The notes beneath the pieces are model-generated. The model worked only from the letters and a program-made list of their open reading frames with translations. It made no database searches and was not told where the DNA came from. This document shows, piece by piece, positions 1-8,975 of a stretch of 64,000 bases of DNA. The position numbers and the translations under genes were made by a program. The stretch covers positions 62,001-126,000 of the forward strand of contig NZ_JACVVE010000005.1 of the NCBI RefSeq assembly GCF_016648105.1, given 5' to 3'. Position 1 is the stretch's first letter; each line of letters opens with the position of its first letter. The DNA is from Pseudomonas sp. S31. Its GTDB lineage: Bacteria; Pseudomonadota; Gammaproteobacteria; Pseudomonadales; Pseudomonadaceae.

Positions 1-2071
1 AGATCTTCGAGGGCGATACGAAGTAATAGACGGCAGGGCTTCGAAGTGACTGGAAGACGCCGATTTTCTGTCCAATGTACTGTGGTTGGTCAGGGTGCTC
101 GGATTGGTTTCCGGACATCTGAGCGATGTCGTTATCCACCCTGATCCGAACAACGGCTGCATTGGCTGGAACGGGAGGTAAACCGTTGTCTGGGCTGTCC
201 TTGAGCCCCCGGTAGAATGTGCGCAAGTTGCTATCCAAGCAGACGATCAGCGGGGTATCCGCTTCGTCCGTGGCCACCAGCATTGACCACGTCACCAGCT
301 TGTTGATGGCCTCGGGATTAATCAGCGAAGGCGTGGCATGAATCGCGGCCACACCTTCAGTGAAGGCGTACCACTGACCGCGGCTAGGGTCGTTATTAAC
401 GAACCAGTAGACCTCGCACTTTTGACTGCCCGCTACCGTCCTGGTGATGATCGGCAGGTAGATCATGTCACCCCTTTCTGTAATGCGATCCAGGCGAACA
501 GACAAAATGGTCGTGCCTGCTGGGATAGTCTTAGCCTTGATGAAAGCGGTAGGGAAGTATCCCGTTAGGCGGATCGCTTCGGTGACAGTGTTAAGCGCCT
601 TGAAGTCCCGTGACTCTTTTTTGGGCTTCGGTTTGGACGGGTCTGGTACATCATGCATGATGAACTGAGTCACGATGCCATGCTCGGCCAGTACCCTGCG
701 GATGTAATGCTTTGGGTCTCTGTCTGAATCGAGTGCTGCAGCGACGGTGCTGGTTTCAACGATCAGGATTGATGTGCTGAGTTTCTTGATCTCGGGGACG
801 ACGCTTTTTCTAAGCCACTCATCTAGCTCAATGGTAGAAGCGCTACCCTCCAGCATGGAAGCGGCGCCTTCGACAGCCAGGCGCGTCAGTTGGATTTCTG
901 GCGGGGCGTTCTTTTTGAAGAACGGCATGGTCGTGCCCAAGGTCTCGCTGGCTTTGACCAGTCGCAGCATGATCTCGGAGTGTGCTGCCAATACCGCAGC
1001 ATACACCTTCACAGGCGTTGAACTCGTCACAACTTTTGCCACGCGAATACTGGAAACGGCCTTACGAGCCAAAAGTGGCTGCGAGCCCCGGAGACTGCGC
1101 AGCAGGTGGAAGCACGTTTGGTCGAGGAAGAGGGGGCCCGGGCCAGAGCCGATGGCGGGCATGAGTGGTGGTGTGACGTAGATTGGCTTCACAAGACTGT
1201 CGACAGGTATATCGCCTTCAATCAGATCGGGAAGGGGTTGAACACCCATGAAGGCGAGCAGCTTGTTGGTCGGGAAGTCGTAAACAGTCTGCCAACCCGT
1301 GTCGGTCTTTTTGCTTCGAATACCTGCTTTCACAATCGATTTGCCAGTATGCACCCAAGCGTGCCGCTTACGCCCGACCGAGTTGGGCATGATCTGGCTG
1401 AGCTTCACGCGCAGTTGGATGAAGGGCTCTGTGCAGTCGCGAAGTAGTTTCAGGCTGGGTTCGATGACATGCAGGGCGCTGGCATTACGATCGCCTGAGG
1501 GCATTATCGGATCGTTCCAGGCAATCAGCGAACCATCGGAGGCTTGCTGCAAGGGAATGAGTTTTGGTAGGGGATCGGGATTACCGTTCTGGGTCGACTC
1601 AAGAGGTGTCGAGCACATTGCTTGGCCAACCAGCCACGGAACAACGTGGTAGGCCAAAGGTGAGACTCCGTCGGGGTTGATCAGGTCGCCTGGAAGCAGG
1701 GGGAGGAGTTCTATGACCGCGAGCTTGGTTTCCAGTCCCTCTACCTGCTCGTCCCACATGCGCATCACTTCGAGTGACCAGAGATACAGAATCTGATTGA
1801 TCGTATCGACGGGCAGAGGCTTGAGCATGAGGATTGCTGAGGCGCCTTTGTCTCTGTAGGGGTACAGGTTGATTTCAACGGGCCCACCCGAGACCGCAGC
1901 TAGCATTTCTTTCAGCGCATTCGTGGGCAGTCCAGGGTGATGCTTTTTCCCCAGGTTCTGCAGGACTTGCCAGGCCGCCAGATAGTGTTCGCCGATCTGG
2001 GCGCGATAGGCATGCGCGAGTGCTTGCGGGTCGAAACTGAAGAGGCTGGTGCGCAGGTCAAGGTTCTTCAT
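1..2071 (-). CDS. pPIWI-RE family protein (partial, C-terminus beyond left edge)
   Basis: An open frame runs without a stop from an ATG at 2071 down to base 1 (about 690 codons), so the gene is cut by the window edge. Its ATG overlaps the TGA of the upstream helicase gene (ATGA), indicating translational coupling. I recognise it mainly from context: the gene order (PD-(D/E)xK nuclease, DinG-like helicase, large protein) is the conserved three-gene pPIWI-RE island. The large product of such islands has an N-terminal X/MID-like module and a C-terminal RNase H/PIWI domain with conserved Arg and Glu. Near the end of the visible part there is a VVRIRVDN strand followed by a predicted beta-rich segment, fitting entry into the PIWI domain. 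Members are proposed to use nucleic-acid guides against invading DNA or to remodel R-loops. The missing end should hold the diagnostic Arg/Glu and catalytic residues, so activity cannot be judged here. Confidence 0.75.
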   Translation of the reverse strand, partial: MKNLDLRTSLFSFDPQALAHAYRAQIGEHYLAAWQVLQNLGKKHHPGLPTNALKEMLAAVSGGPVEINLYPYRDKGASAILMLKPLPVDTINQILYLWSLEVMRMWDEQVEGLETKLAVIELLPLLPGDLINPDGVSPLAYHVVPWLVGQAMCSTPLESTQNGNPDPLPKLIPLQQASDGSLIAWNDPIMPSGDRNASALHVIEPSLKLLRDCTEPFIQLRVKLSQIMPNSVGRKRHAWVHTGKSIVKAGIRSKKTDTGWQTVYDFPTNKLLAFMGVQPLPDLIEGDIPVDSLVKPIYVTPPLMPAIGSGPGPLFLDQTCFHLLRSLRGSQPLLARKAVSSIRVAKVVTSSTPVKVYAAVLAAHSEIMLRLVKASETLGTTMPFFKKNAPPEIQLTRLAVEGAASMLEGSASTIELDEWLRKSVVPEIKKLSTSILIVETSTVAAALDSDRDPKHYIRRVLAEHGIVTQFIMHDVPDPSKPKPKKESRDFKALNTVTEAIRLTGYFPTAFIKAKTIPAGTTILSVRLDRITERGDMIYLPIITRTVAGSQKCEVYWFVNNDPSRGQWYAFTEGVAAIHATPSLINPEAINKLVTWSMLVATDEADTPLIVCLDSNLRTFYRGLKDSPDNGLPPVPANAAVVRIRVDNDIAQMSGNQSEHPDQPQYIGQKIGVFQSLRSPAVYYFVSPSKI

Positions 2072-5000
2072 CGAGCTTCCTTAGCTGATCGATCAATGTA
2101 GTGCGTGATAGCACTCGCGATGCCGTTGTGGTGCAGGAAAAATTGATTCCAGCTGCCTTCATTTTTTAGTCTTTGGACGGACTCCGAGAGCAGTTTTGCC
2201 CACGGCGTCCGGCCATTGGTGAACGCTGCATCTGCGAAATAGCAGGTCACCGGGGTGCCGCCGCGCCGACCACGCCCGATCAATTGCGTGAGGGTCACCA
2301 GTATGTTCATCACGGTGTAATGGCGTATGTTGGCGGGCTGCTGGCCAAAAGCTGGCGGAGCGGTGCGAATGTCATTGAGGATTGAGTTCGCAATACCACG
2401 TTCTTTGTGCAACACATGCTGGAGGCTGGGCTCGGGACGCATCCGGTGCCAGGTTTCGTAGCTGATGTGCGCAAGGTTGTTTTCGGGGCTATCAGAGGCC
2501 GGTAATGGGCGCACGCAGATCACCACGCCACCGATCGCTGAGAGGCCATCTTTGTTTACGATATTGTGGCCCCGAGCCATGGGGTGGAGGGCGCTGACCA
2601 GAATCGTTTTGTCCCGGTGCGCACCCTCAATGAACTGCGCTAGATCGTCGTACACCAGCGTGTGTTCAGCGTTTAGCAATGTGGGCTTGTACTCGCTAGC
2701 TCGACCTCGCACCCAGCCAACGGTTGGGCTTGGAGATAAGCCAGCAAGCGTGATTGCCAGTAGCTCAGCATCGGCGTCGCTGCTGGCGACCAGGAGCAAT
2801 CGAGCACGATCCGCGGTGACCGGATCCTTGGCCAATGCTTTCAGCCGCTTTTCAATCCAAGGCCATAGCTCCGCGGCAAGTTGCTTGATCCGATCCTTTC
2901 GCTCGAAGAAAGGTGCACCTGAAACCGTCGTGGTGAGTCCTACATTCTCGAATGCAACCTGGCCAGCTGCGTCGGGCACATCAATGAAGTCCTTGGCCTT
3001 GAGGTCGTATGCACTGGCACCAGGGAAGTAAGCAGTGGCCGAGAAACCCATGAACATGCGCCTGACGCCGGCATACCCAAGCGACGCGAGCTCGGGAAGA
3101 GCCAGAAGGGTGCCGTGGGGATCACCTCGCATTGCCACGACGTTCAGTGATGATGTCGCCTCGCTGGCCGGCTTGCGTTTGAATCCAAAGACGGTGCGAT
3201 GCAGTGGGCCGATGGGACTGAACGAGAGTGGCTCGCGACCCTTCAGATTTCTGTAGACCTCTTGGGCATAAGGGACTTCAGCATTGGCAAAGCTGGGCAG
3301 TTCGATCTGCAGATTCCGTAAGGCGACTTCAAGGTTGTCCAGGATGCCGCGCAGAATCAGTGCTGCTTTAAGGCGCTGCAGGTCTTTCGAGTTCAGTTTT
3401 GCCTTCAGGTGGCCGCTACCGGCGAGCGTTGTGAGCAATCGCCCCAGCTCCATCGCCTGATTCTCCGGCCTGCTGGCCATCTCATTCGTTTGCCAGTAGA
3501 TCAGGTTTTCTCGCAAGCTACGCAGGTGTTCCGGAACGCTGGCATTGCCGCTGCTGTAGAGCGCCTTAAGTGTTTCGAAGTCAATCTCCAGCTTGGTCAT
3601 GATGTAGCCGTCTTCTGCTTCTGCCCAGGTTGTCTCCTTCTTGGGCCAGTCGAAGTACTTGCGTTGTTGAAGGTTCATCAACTGATCGACGTTGGTACAG
3701 CAGAAGCCGAGGGCTAGGGACAAGCGAATTCGGCTGCTTTCTTCGATGCCTGGAATATTCAGTCGGCTGAAAATCGCAGTGAAGAGCTGAACGAGCGGGC
3801 TTGCCTCGCCCGTGTTACCCAACTGGAGGCTGAAGGCGCTTGTGTCGATCGCGGTTTTGAGCAGCCCGTCGATCTCATCGATCAAGAACACAGGCGAGAT
3901 ACGTAGCAAAAGCTCGATGAAGCTACGAGGGCCCGGGAACTGTTCTGAATCATTGAGCGGTATGCGCGATGTGCCGGACAGCAAGGCATGGTGATTGATG
4001 ACGATCACGTCAGCATCCAGCGCTTGCGACAGCATCTTTGTTCGACCGCAAGAGAAGAGGAAAGGGCAATGACTTAAGCGCTTTGTCTCTTCCTTCGCAT
4101 TGCCTTTGGAGGACACGACGTGAAGCTTGAAGCAAGGCTCCGAACCTGCCGGCATAGCTTCCAGCTCGCTCGAGTAGGCGTTTAGCAAGCAAGCGTAATC
4201 GTAGGGGTGATCCTCATTGCGCTGCTTGAAATGCACGCCCGCGCGCTCATGGGTTCGAGAAAGTGAATGTAACGGCGCAACCCTCAGATTTGACGCTACG
4301 ACTGATGCTGCCAGTCGCATGATCCTCACGGTATTGTCCAGCTCCACATAGCCAGGCACTGCGATAACGACTTTGCGGCCGCGGCTAGCTGCGTCGAGTG
4401 CCATCAATGACATGACCACCGTCTTGCCAGTACCGGTGGCGGCATTCACACGATAGAAGTTGCCCGAGTTTGCCGATCGCTGGCTGCTGTTGCCCCAAAT
4501 GTTGTTAAGGGACGCGCAGTGTTGCGTATGGGGTGTATCGGCGGCATCGAGTCGCTCGGCGAGCGAGCGGAGATTTTCGTAGTCCCAACTAATGTCAGGG
4601 ATCGCTGGCGTATCGGAAATCTCTAGACATTGACCAGAGGAAGGTAATCGCTTCCTCTCGCTCGCCGGGATGCTGAAGATACGGGTGCGTTCCGCGGTGA
4701 TGTACTTGAAGACCAGGTTGCCTGATTCAGGCAGCTTTGCGATGGCTGGGGGCTGATGCCAACGCTTCAACGCATCCAGGCTTTCCTGGATAACTTGGTC
4801 GACGTCCAAAATCACTTTGATGCGGTAGTGATCACCCTCGGCCAGCTTAGGGCGCAAGGTTTCCGGTTCACTCAGTTCAAAAGGGCATAGCTCGTCTGCA
4901 AGAACGATCGCTGCAACCTCGACGAACCGCGCCGGCTGCGCGAGCGATGAGGGTCTGAGCCGGAGCCCCATCGCGATCGTGATCTGCTGTGCATCAGTGA

Positions 5001-5136
5001 GGCTGTCCCACGTGCTCCATTTGTGGGTGCGGCCTGCAATGAGCGCTGCTGCATCTGCCAAACAAGGCGTGCCTTCAGTGTGGCGTGCCGCCAGAGCCAT
5101 GAACAGCGTGGTTGCGACGTCAGAAAGGGTTCGCAC
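2068..5136 (-). CDS. DinG/XPD-like superfamily 2 helicase of the pPIWI-RE island
   Basis: Protein of 1022 aa starting at GTG 5136 with AAGGAG about 10 nt upstream. The first 220 residues are a family-specific N-terminal region. Walker A NAATGTGKT lies at 231-239 and Walker B DEID at 420-423. Four cysteines at about 316, 335, 357 and 363 sit between them, where XPD/DinG helicases bind an iron-sulphur cluster. An INHHALL segment at 380-386 matches the DinG-type motif after that cluster. A C-terminal TQLIGRGRRGG matches motif VI. Such proteins unwind DNA 5' to 3' or displace R-loops. The start overlaps the end of the nuclease gene by 17 nt and the stop overlaps the start of the pPIWI-RE gene, so the three form one tight operon. 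The helicase presumably feeds or clears substrates for the pPIWI-RE protein; this is inferred from co-conservation. Confidence 0.85.
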   Translation of the reverse strand: MRTLSDVATTLFMALAARHTEGTPCLADAAALIAGRTHKWSTWDSLTDAQQITIAMGLRLRPSSLAQPARFVEVAAIVLADELCPFELSEPETLRPKLAEGDHYRIKVILDVDQVIQESLDALKRWHQPPAIAKLPESGNLVFKYITAERTRIFSIPASERKRLPSSGQCLEISDTPAIPDISWDYENLRSLAERLDAADTPHTQHCASLNNIWGNSSQRSANSGNFYRVNAATGTGKTVVMSLMALDAASRGRKVVIAVPGYVELDNTVRIMRLAASVVASNLRVAPLHSLSRTHERAGVHFKQRNEDHPYDYACLLNAYSSELEAMPAGSEPCFKLHVVSSKGNAKEETKRLSHCPFLFSCGRTKMLSQALDADVIVINHHALLSGTSRIPLNDSEQFPGPRSFIELLLRISPVFLIDEIDGLLKTAIDTSAFSLQLGNTGEASPLVQLFTAIFSRLNIPGIEESSRIRLSLALGFCCTNVDQLMNLQQRKYFDWPKKETTWAEAEDGYIMTKLEIDFETLKALYSSGNASVPEHLRSLRENLIYWQTNEMASRPENQAMELGRLLTTLAGSGHLKAKLNSKDLQRLKAALILRGILDNLEVALRNLQIELPSFANAEVPYAQEVYRNLKGREPLSFSPIGPLHRTVFGFKRKPASEATSSLNVVAMRGDPHGTLLALPELASLGYAGVRRMFMGFSATAYFPGASAYDLKAKDFIDVPDAAGQVAFENVGLTTTVSGAPFFERKDRIKQLAAELWPWIEKRLKALAKDPVTADRARLLLVASSDADAELLAITLAGLSPSPTVGWVRGRASEYKPTLLNAEHTLVYDDLAQFIEGAHRDKTILVSALHPMARGHNIVNKDGLSAIGGVVICVRPLPASDSPENNLAHISYETWHRMRPEPSLQHVLHKERGIANSILNDIRTAPPAFGQQPANIRHYTVMNILVTLTQLIGRGRRGGTPVTCYFADAAFTNGRTPWAKLLSESVQRLKNEGSWNQFFLHHNGIASAITHYIDRSAKEAR

Positions 5137-6154
5137 GAGTGGTCAGCTCCTTGATGCATTCGCTTTGGGTGAATATCTGGGAGCCCTGGCATTCGCTTCT
5201 GAGCCATGGGATATGCGCCTGCTGGTAATCTGGAATGACGAACCAGCGCATGGTTGATGGCCGCATTGATTCCAGGTAGGCCCCCAGTGCGCGCGGCGAT
5301 ACCCAGACTTTCGCATCGATATCGAGCGTCATGCCGCCGTATTTGATTCGCAGATCTGAGCGGTCAACGTTAGGCCATAAGGTGACATCGAGCCCATGCT
5401 TGGTGAGCTTCTCGGCCAGTTGAAGCTCCAGCAGTCCGGGCAGCAATGTGTACTTCCAAAGTGCGCTCTTAAGCATGTGGCGCTTGCCAGCGGTTTCGCC
5501 TTCCAGCTCTTGGTCGGTGACCACATTGACCAGTCGTCCATGCATCCACCGGTACAAGCTGCTTTTTTCTCTGCACCATGCAGAGTCGCACTGAACCTCT
5601 CGTCTCTGTGGGTTCAGGGGCCATCGACATTCTGGGCATTGATAGAGCTTTCCGTTGTGAGCGAGATGCTCCGGGATAGGCTCATAAAACTCATCGAGAT
5701 CCCTGCCAAGTGGAATGAAAACGCTCGCCGCTCGGACAGGGTCGATCACGGCGTTCTCGATCAGGAACCGCCTGAAACGCCTGTAGATTTCATCCCCTTT
5801 GGAAATCACCTGGCACAGGTCACGTACCTCTCGGACGATCGACTGAATTTCTTCCCAGAGCTGATGAACGTCCAGTTCGAGGAGCATCTCGTTGCAGATC
5901 TGAGTGGAAAGACCTGAGGCGAGGAGGGGGCCGGTGTAATCAAGCCGTACGGATTCTGGCAGCCACGACTCTAAAGGAAGGGACAGCTGACGCTCCAGCT
6001 GCAGCGCTGAACTGACGGGGTCGGTGGGAGAGAGCCGCCATAGATGTGCCTGAGCTTCTCGGAGTAACGCTAGAGCGGCGCCTCGATCTGACTCACACAA
6101 GGACGCTGCCTTTGACAGCAGTCTCAGAAGGTACTCTGATCGTTGGGTATCCAC
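5120..6154 (-). CDS. PD-(D/E)xK nuclease of the pPIWI-RE island
   Basis: Protein of 344 aa from GTG 6154, preceded by GGGAG. The N-terminal half is helical. A zinc-ribbon-like set of four cysteines follows (C173, C176, C189, C194). The C-terminal domain has the restriction-endonuclease pattern: a helix with E243, an acidic strand SDLRI (D267), then DIDAKV with D278, D280 and K282 as the (D/E)xK signature. This is the layout of the REase-fold partner of pPIWI-RE islands. It is the first gene of the operon and overlaps the helicase start by 17 nt. The likely role is cleavage of DNA exposed by the helicase or the pPIWI-RE protein; substrate and target are unknown. The key nuclease residues appear intact. 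Confidence 0.8.
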   Translation of the reverse strand: MDTQRSEYLLRLLSKAASLCESDRGAALALLREAQAHLWRLSPTDPVSSALQLERQLSLPLESWLPESVRLDYTGPLLASGLSTQICNEMLLELDVHQLWEEIQSIVREVRDLCQVISKGDEIYRRFRRFLIENAVIDPVRAASVFIPLGRDLDEFYEPIPEHLAHNGKLYQCPECRWPLNPQRREVQCDSAWCREKSSLYRWMHGRLVNVVTDQELEGETAGKRHMLKSALWKYTLLPGLLELQLAEKLTKHGLDVTLWPNVDRSDLRIKYGGMTLDIDAKVWVSPRALGAYLESMRPSTMRWFVIPDYQQAHIPWLRSECQGSQIFTQSECIKELTTRANPF

Positions 6155-6569
6155 GTGTACGCTCCCTGCGCCTGATGCCGTTCAGAACCAGAAGGCCAGG
6201 CTGTTGTGCAATCGAGCGAAGCCTGGCATTGGCAAACACCAAATGAACGAGGATGAGCTCTGCACGTGGCAGGTTTACGACATCCCGGGCCTTGGCTTGC
6301 TTAAGCCGATGATCAATCAATTGATTTTAGATTGCCACTACTCAATCTGTGACGTTTTGTGTGGGATTGGGGAGCTTGCGCAGATCCAACTCAGTTAGAT
6401 GGCTGTCGTTGTGATGATCTATTCGAGGGGGTGGTGCTTTAGAGCTATATGTGGAGTGAAGTAGGAGCACTTGCCAACAGCCCGACGTGGTCAAGCGGGG
6501 AGAGCTTGCACATCGGGCTGCGGAACAAATACCAGATGGGGCGGGCGCAGAGCTGCTAGACGATGCGCT
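6155..6569. other. Intergenic region upstream of the pPIWI-RE operon
   Basis: About 415 bases between the nuclease start and the end of rpmE2. It should carry the pPIWI-RE operon promoter. Short open frames exist on both strands, but none has a convincing ribosome site or recognisable product. Confidence 0.4.
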
Positions 6570-6824
6570 TTACTTACTGGTGAAGGCTGCGAACCGCTTA
6601 TTGAAGCCGGCCACACGGCCTTCGGTCTTCGCTTTGCGTTCTTGGCCGGTGTAGACCGGGTGCGAGGCGCTGGAAACGTCGAGGGTCACATAGGGATAGG
6701 TTTTCCCGTCGGTGTGCTCGTAGGTTTTCTCCGTGTCAATGGTGGAACCAATCAGCCAGAACGCATTGGCAGATACGTCGTGAAAAAGGACGGGGCGGTA
6801 GTCGGGATGAATGCCGGGCTTCAT
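6570..6824 (-). CDS. rpmE2: 50S ribosomal protein L31 type B (zinc-independent)
   Basis: The 84-aa product starts [16 protein letters not shown] and contains [11 protein letters not shown]-like and [11 protein letters not shown] segments followed by [10 protein letters not shown], the typical type B L31 sequence. It has no cysteines, unlike the CxxC-containing zinc-binding L31. Type B L31 replaces the zinc form on ribosomes when zinc is scarce, which frees zinc. The frame is open 17 codons further upstream, but ATG 6824 matches the family start. A Zur-like palindrome (6841-6858) lies 17 bases upstream. The gene is divergent from the zinc-type ABC importer beginning at 7235, so both probably respond to Zur. 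Confidence 0.93.
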   Translation of the reverse strand: MKPGIHPDYRPVLFHDVSANAFWLIGSTIDTEKTYEHTDGKTYPYVTLDVSSASHPVYTGQERKAKTEGRVAGFNKRFAAFTSK

Positions 6825-6840
6825 AATGGATCCTGCGTAA

Positions 6841-6858
6841 TGATATAAAATAACATTG
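6841..6858 (-). promoter_or_regulatory. Probable Zur box upstream of rpmE2
   Basis: On the minus strand this reads CAATGTTATTTTATATCA, containing a TGTTAT/ATAtCA inverted repeat. It is a weaker match than the other boxes in the window (about two thirds of positions of GATAyGTTATAACrTATC). Its position directly in front of rpmE2, a known Zur target in many bacteria, supports it. Confidence 0.55.
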
Positions 6859-7189
6859 CAGATAATGACTTTCATTTCGCAGCTTGTCTAGGTCTGGGTC
6901 AGGCGTTGATGTTGATCACTGAGGACTTTTTCACCCACAGAATCACGCTAACAGGGCCCTCAGTACCCTTATTCCTTCTAGCCGCGCAGCGTCGCTACTG
7001 GCGGTAAGCAGCATGCAGGCTGGCTTGAGGTGCTGAAACCTTATCTTTCTGAGGTGAGTCGTCGAGTGGGCCCTGTCTATCATTTTGCTAACCCCAAGCA
7101 ACCTATTGTTCCGTATCGGTTTTCTCTTCCGTTCTGGGCACGATGTTTCATCTAAGCAAAAATCCAAGATGCACTGAGAATCGGCAAGT

Positions 7190-7207
7190 GGTACGTTATA
7201 ACGTATC
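7190..7207 (+). promoter_or_regulatory. Probable Zur box upstream of the zinc ABC importer
   Basis: GGTACGTTATAACGTATC is an almost perfect palindrome around GTTATAAC, ending 27 bases before the 39-aa ORF that heads the importer operon. The GTTATAAC core is shared with the boxes at 17316 and 27674, and the 58254 site is a close variant. This form matches gammaproteobacterial Zur operators. Confidence 0.75.
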
Positions 7208-7234
7208 AATAAAATCCGAGGATGCCTTCTGATT

Positions 7235-7354
7235 ATGCGAAAAACCTCGTTCAACTCGCTGCTAGCCATGCCGGCGTGGCACCGCCTGGTAGGGGTGGCT
7301 GCAGCCTTGGTTCCACTGTGGCTTGCGATAAGCTGGGCGGTGGCTTTGCCATGA
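7235..7354 (+). CDS. 39-aa single-pass membrane peptide coupled to the zinc ABC importer
   Basis: ATG 7235 opens a 39-codon frame whose TGA overlaps the ATG of the ATPase gene (ATGA at 7351-7354). The product begins MRKTSFNSLLAMPAWHRLVG and continues with a hydrophobic stretch (VAAALVPLWLAISWAVAL) that could span the membrane once. A CGAGGA sequence lies about 12 nt upstream. The stop-start overlap, the downstream position relative to the Zur box and the membrane-peptide character argue that it is real and not just leader sequence. Function unknown; it may stabilise the permease or act as a translational coupler. Confidence 0.6.
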   Translation: MRKTSFNSLLAMPAWHRLVGVAAALVPLWLAISWAVALP

Positions 7355-8091
7355 ATAGAGCAGCGATTCGCGTCGATAAGCTCTCGGTTTCGTACGGAAC
7401 TGCACCTGCTATTCGCGAGGTCACTGGGGTGTTTGAGCCCGGTAGCCTGACTGCGATTGCGGGCCCGAATGGAGCTGGTAAGTCAACGCTATTGAAGGCA
7501 TTGATGGGCGAGATTGCTACCACAGGCTCCGTTGATCTCGGTGTTGTGCGGGCGCCTGACATTGGCTATCTACCCCAGGCATCTGCAATCGATCGAAGCT
7601 TCCCAATCACGGTCGCAGATGCGGTCTGTTTGGGTGCCTGGAAACACATCGGCGTGTTCGGCGGGCTCTCAATGAAGGGCACCGTTGCCATGCGTCAGGC
7701 ACTCCAGGATGTCGGACTGGCTGGTATGGAAAGCCGGCCAATCAGTGATCTATCAGTGGGGCAGTTTCAGCGCGTTTTGTTTGCTCGATTACTGGTTCAG
7801 GATGCGCGCGTTATCGTGCTTGATGAGCCGTTCACTGCGGTCGATTCGCGCACCATTCATGACCTGACGCAGATAATTTTAAGATGGAAGCAGGATGGCA
7901 GAACCGTCATAGCGGTATTGCATGACTTTGATCAGATCAGATCGACCTTCCCACAAACGCTACTGCTATCCCACAGGGTTGTCGCGTGGGGGAGCACTGA
8001 GGATGTGCTCACAGAAAACAACTTGAGCAAGGCTCGAGCCCTGGCCGAAGGCTGGGATGTTTCCACTGATCAAGAGCGGCGGGTAGCATGA
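7351..8091 (+). CDS. znuC: Zinc/manganese-type ABC transporter, ATP-binding protein
   Basis: The 246-aa ATPase has Walker A GPNGAGKST, signature LSVGQFQRVLFAR, Walker B VIVLDEPF and an H-loop VLHDF. Similarity is to the ZnuC/AztA class that powers uptake of zinc or manganese. I choose ATG 7351 because the preceding 39-codon ORF ends in an overlapping TGA and the earlier in-frame ATG at 7222 adds a non-homologous leader. The permease gene overlaps its end by 4 nt. The nearby Zur-like box suggests induction when zinc is low. The name znuC is by class; the system is closer to AztABC-like importers than to the canonical Pseudomonas znuA-zur-znuCB locus. Confidence 0.88.
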   Translation: MNRAAIRVDKLSVSYGTAPAIREVTGVFEPGSLTAIAGPNGAGKSTLLKALMGEIATTGSVDLGVVRAPDIGYLPQASAIDRSFPITVADAVCLGAWKHIGVFGGLSMKGTVAMRQALQDVGLAGMESRPISDLSVGQFQRVLFARLLVQDARVIVLDEPFTAVDSRTIHDLTQIILRWKQDGRTVIAVLHDFDQIRSTFPQTLLLSHRVVAWGSTEDVLTENNLSKARALAEGWDVSTDQERRVA

Positions 8092-8960
8092 CGGTTATCT
8101 CTTTGCTCATATCGCCATTCACTGAATACGGCTTTATGCGACGCGCGTTAGTAGCAACCCTCGCTATCGGTTTGAGCTCGGGCCCTGTGGGCGTCTTGTT
8201 AATGCTCAGGCGTATGAGTCTCGTAGGGGATGCCATGAGCCACGCCGTGCTACCTGGCGCTGCAATTGGCTTCATGATTGCTGGCGGACTTTCGCTACCG
8301 GCAATGGGGCTGGGCGGCTTGATAGCAGGGTTGAGCGTCGCTCTGCTCTCGGGACTGGTAAGCCGGATTACCTCTCTTCGAGAGGATGCAAGCTTTGCCA
8401 GTTTCTACCTCACATCCTTGGCCCTGGGCGTCATGATTGTGTCCTTGCGTGGGTCAAATATTGATCTACTGCATGTCTTGTTTGGCACTATTTTGGCCAT
8501 TGATAGTCAGGCGCTGTTTCTAGTGGGAGGGATTACATCATGTACATTGCTTGTGCTCGCTCTCGTATACAGACCACTGATTGTAGAATGCATTGATCCT
8601 GGATTTTTGCGAGCTGTTGGAGGGCGAGGTGCCCTGTATCACTTCATCTTCCTGCTTCTCGTAGTACTCAATTTGGTTGCTGGCTTTCAGACCCTGGGTA
8701 CATTGATGGCGGTTGGGATGATGATGCTTCCAGCTGCCACAGCTCAACTGTTGTCTCAACGCTTGCCGTCAATGTTGATGATCGCGGCGGCGAGCGCGGC
8801 CATTTCCGGCTACGTGGGGTTACTGATTTCTTACTATTTGAGCGTTGCATCAGGGCCTACCATAATTTTAGTGAATAGCCTGATCTACGTGCTGGCACTC
8901 CTATTCGGCCCTCATGGTTTCATATGGCGAATTGTCCGCCCTATTTCGCGTACCCGGTAA
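8088..8960 (+). CDS. znuB: Zinc/manganese-type ABC transporter, permease
   Basis: A 290-aa ABC-3 family inner-membrane protein with about eight hydrophobic segments. The family-typical region GLSSGPVGVLLMLRRMSLVGDAMSHAVLPG lies near the N-terminus (about residues 30-60), where family members contact the ATPase and line the pore. ATG 8088 overlaps the TGA of the ATPase gene. The product forms the membrane channel with the ATPase and the binding protein encoded 15 bases downstream. Confidence 0.88.
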   Translation: MTVISLLISPFTEYGFMRRALVATLAIGLSSGPVGVLLMLRRMSLVGDAMSHAVLPGAAIGFMIAGGLSLPAMGLGGLIAGLSVALLSGLVSRITSLREDASFASFYLTSLALGVMIVSLRGSNIDLLHVLFGTILAIDSQALFLVGGITSCTLLVLALVYRPLIVECIDPGFLRAVGGRGALYHFIFLLLVVLNLVAGFQTLGTLMAVGMMMLPAATAQLLSQRLPSMLMIAAASAAISGYVGLLISYYLSVASGPTIILVNSLIYVLALLFGPHGFIWRIVRPISRTR

Positions 8961-8975
8961 TAATAAGGAGACAAA

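Noticed and set aside
338-1652. Several plus-strand open frames of 60-144 codons in the first 1.7 kb
   Set aside because: They lie antisense to the uninterrupted pPIWI-RE frame on the minus strand, have no family resemblance and no ribosome sites; they are shadows.
6943-7269. 108-codon minus-strand frame between rpmE2 and the zinc importer
   Set aside because: It overlaps the probable Zur box and promoter of the importer, has no ribosome site and no recognisable sequence.
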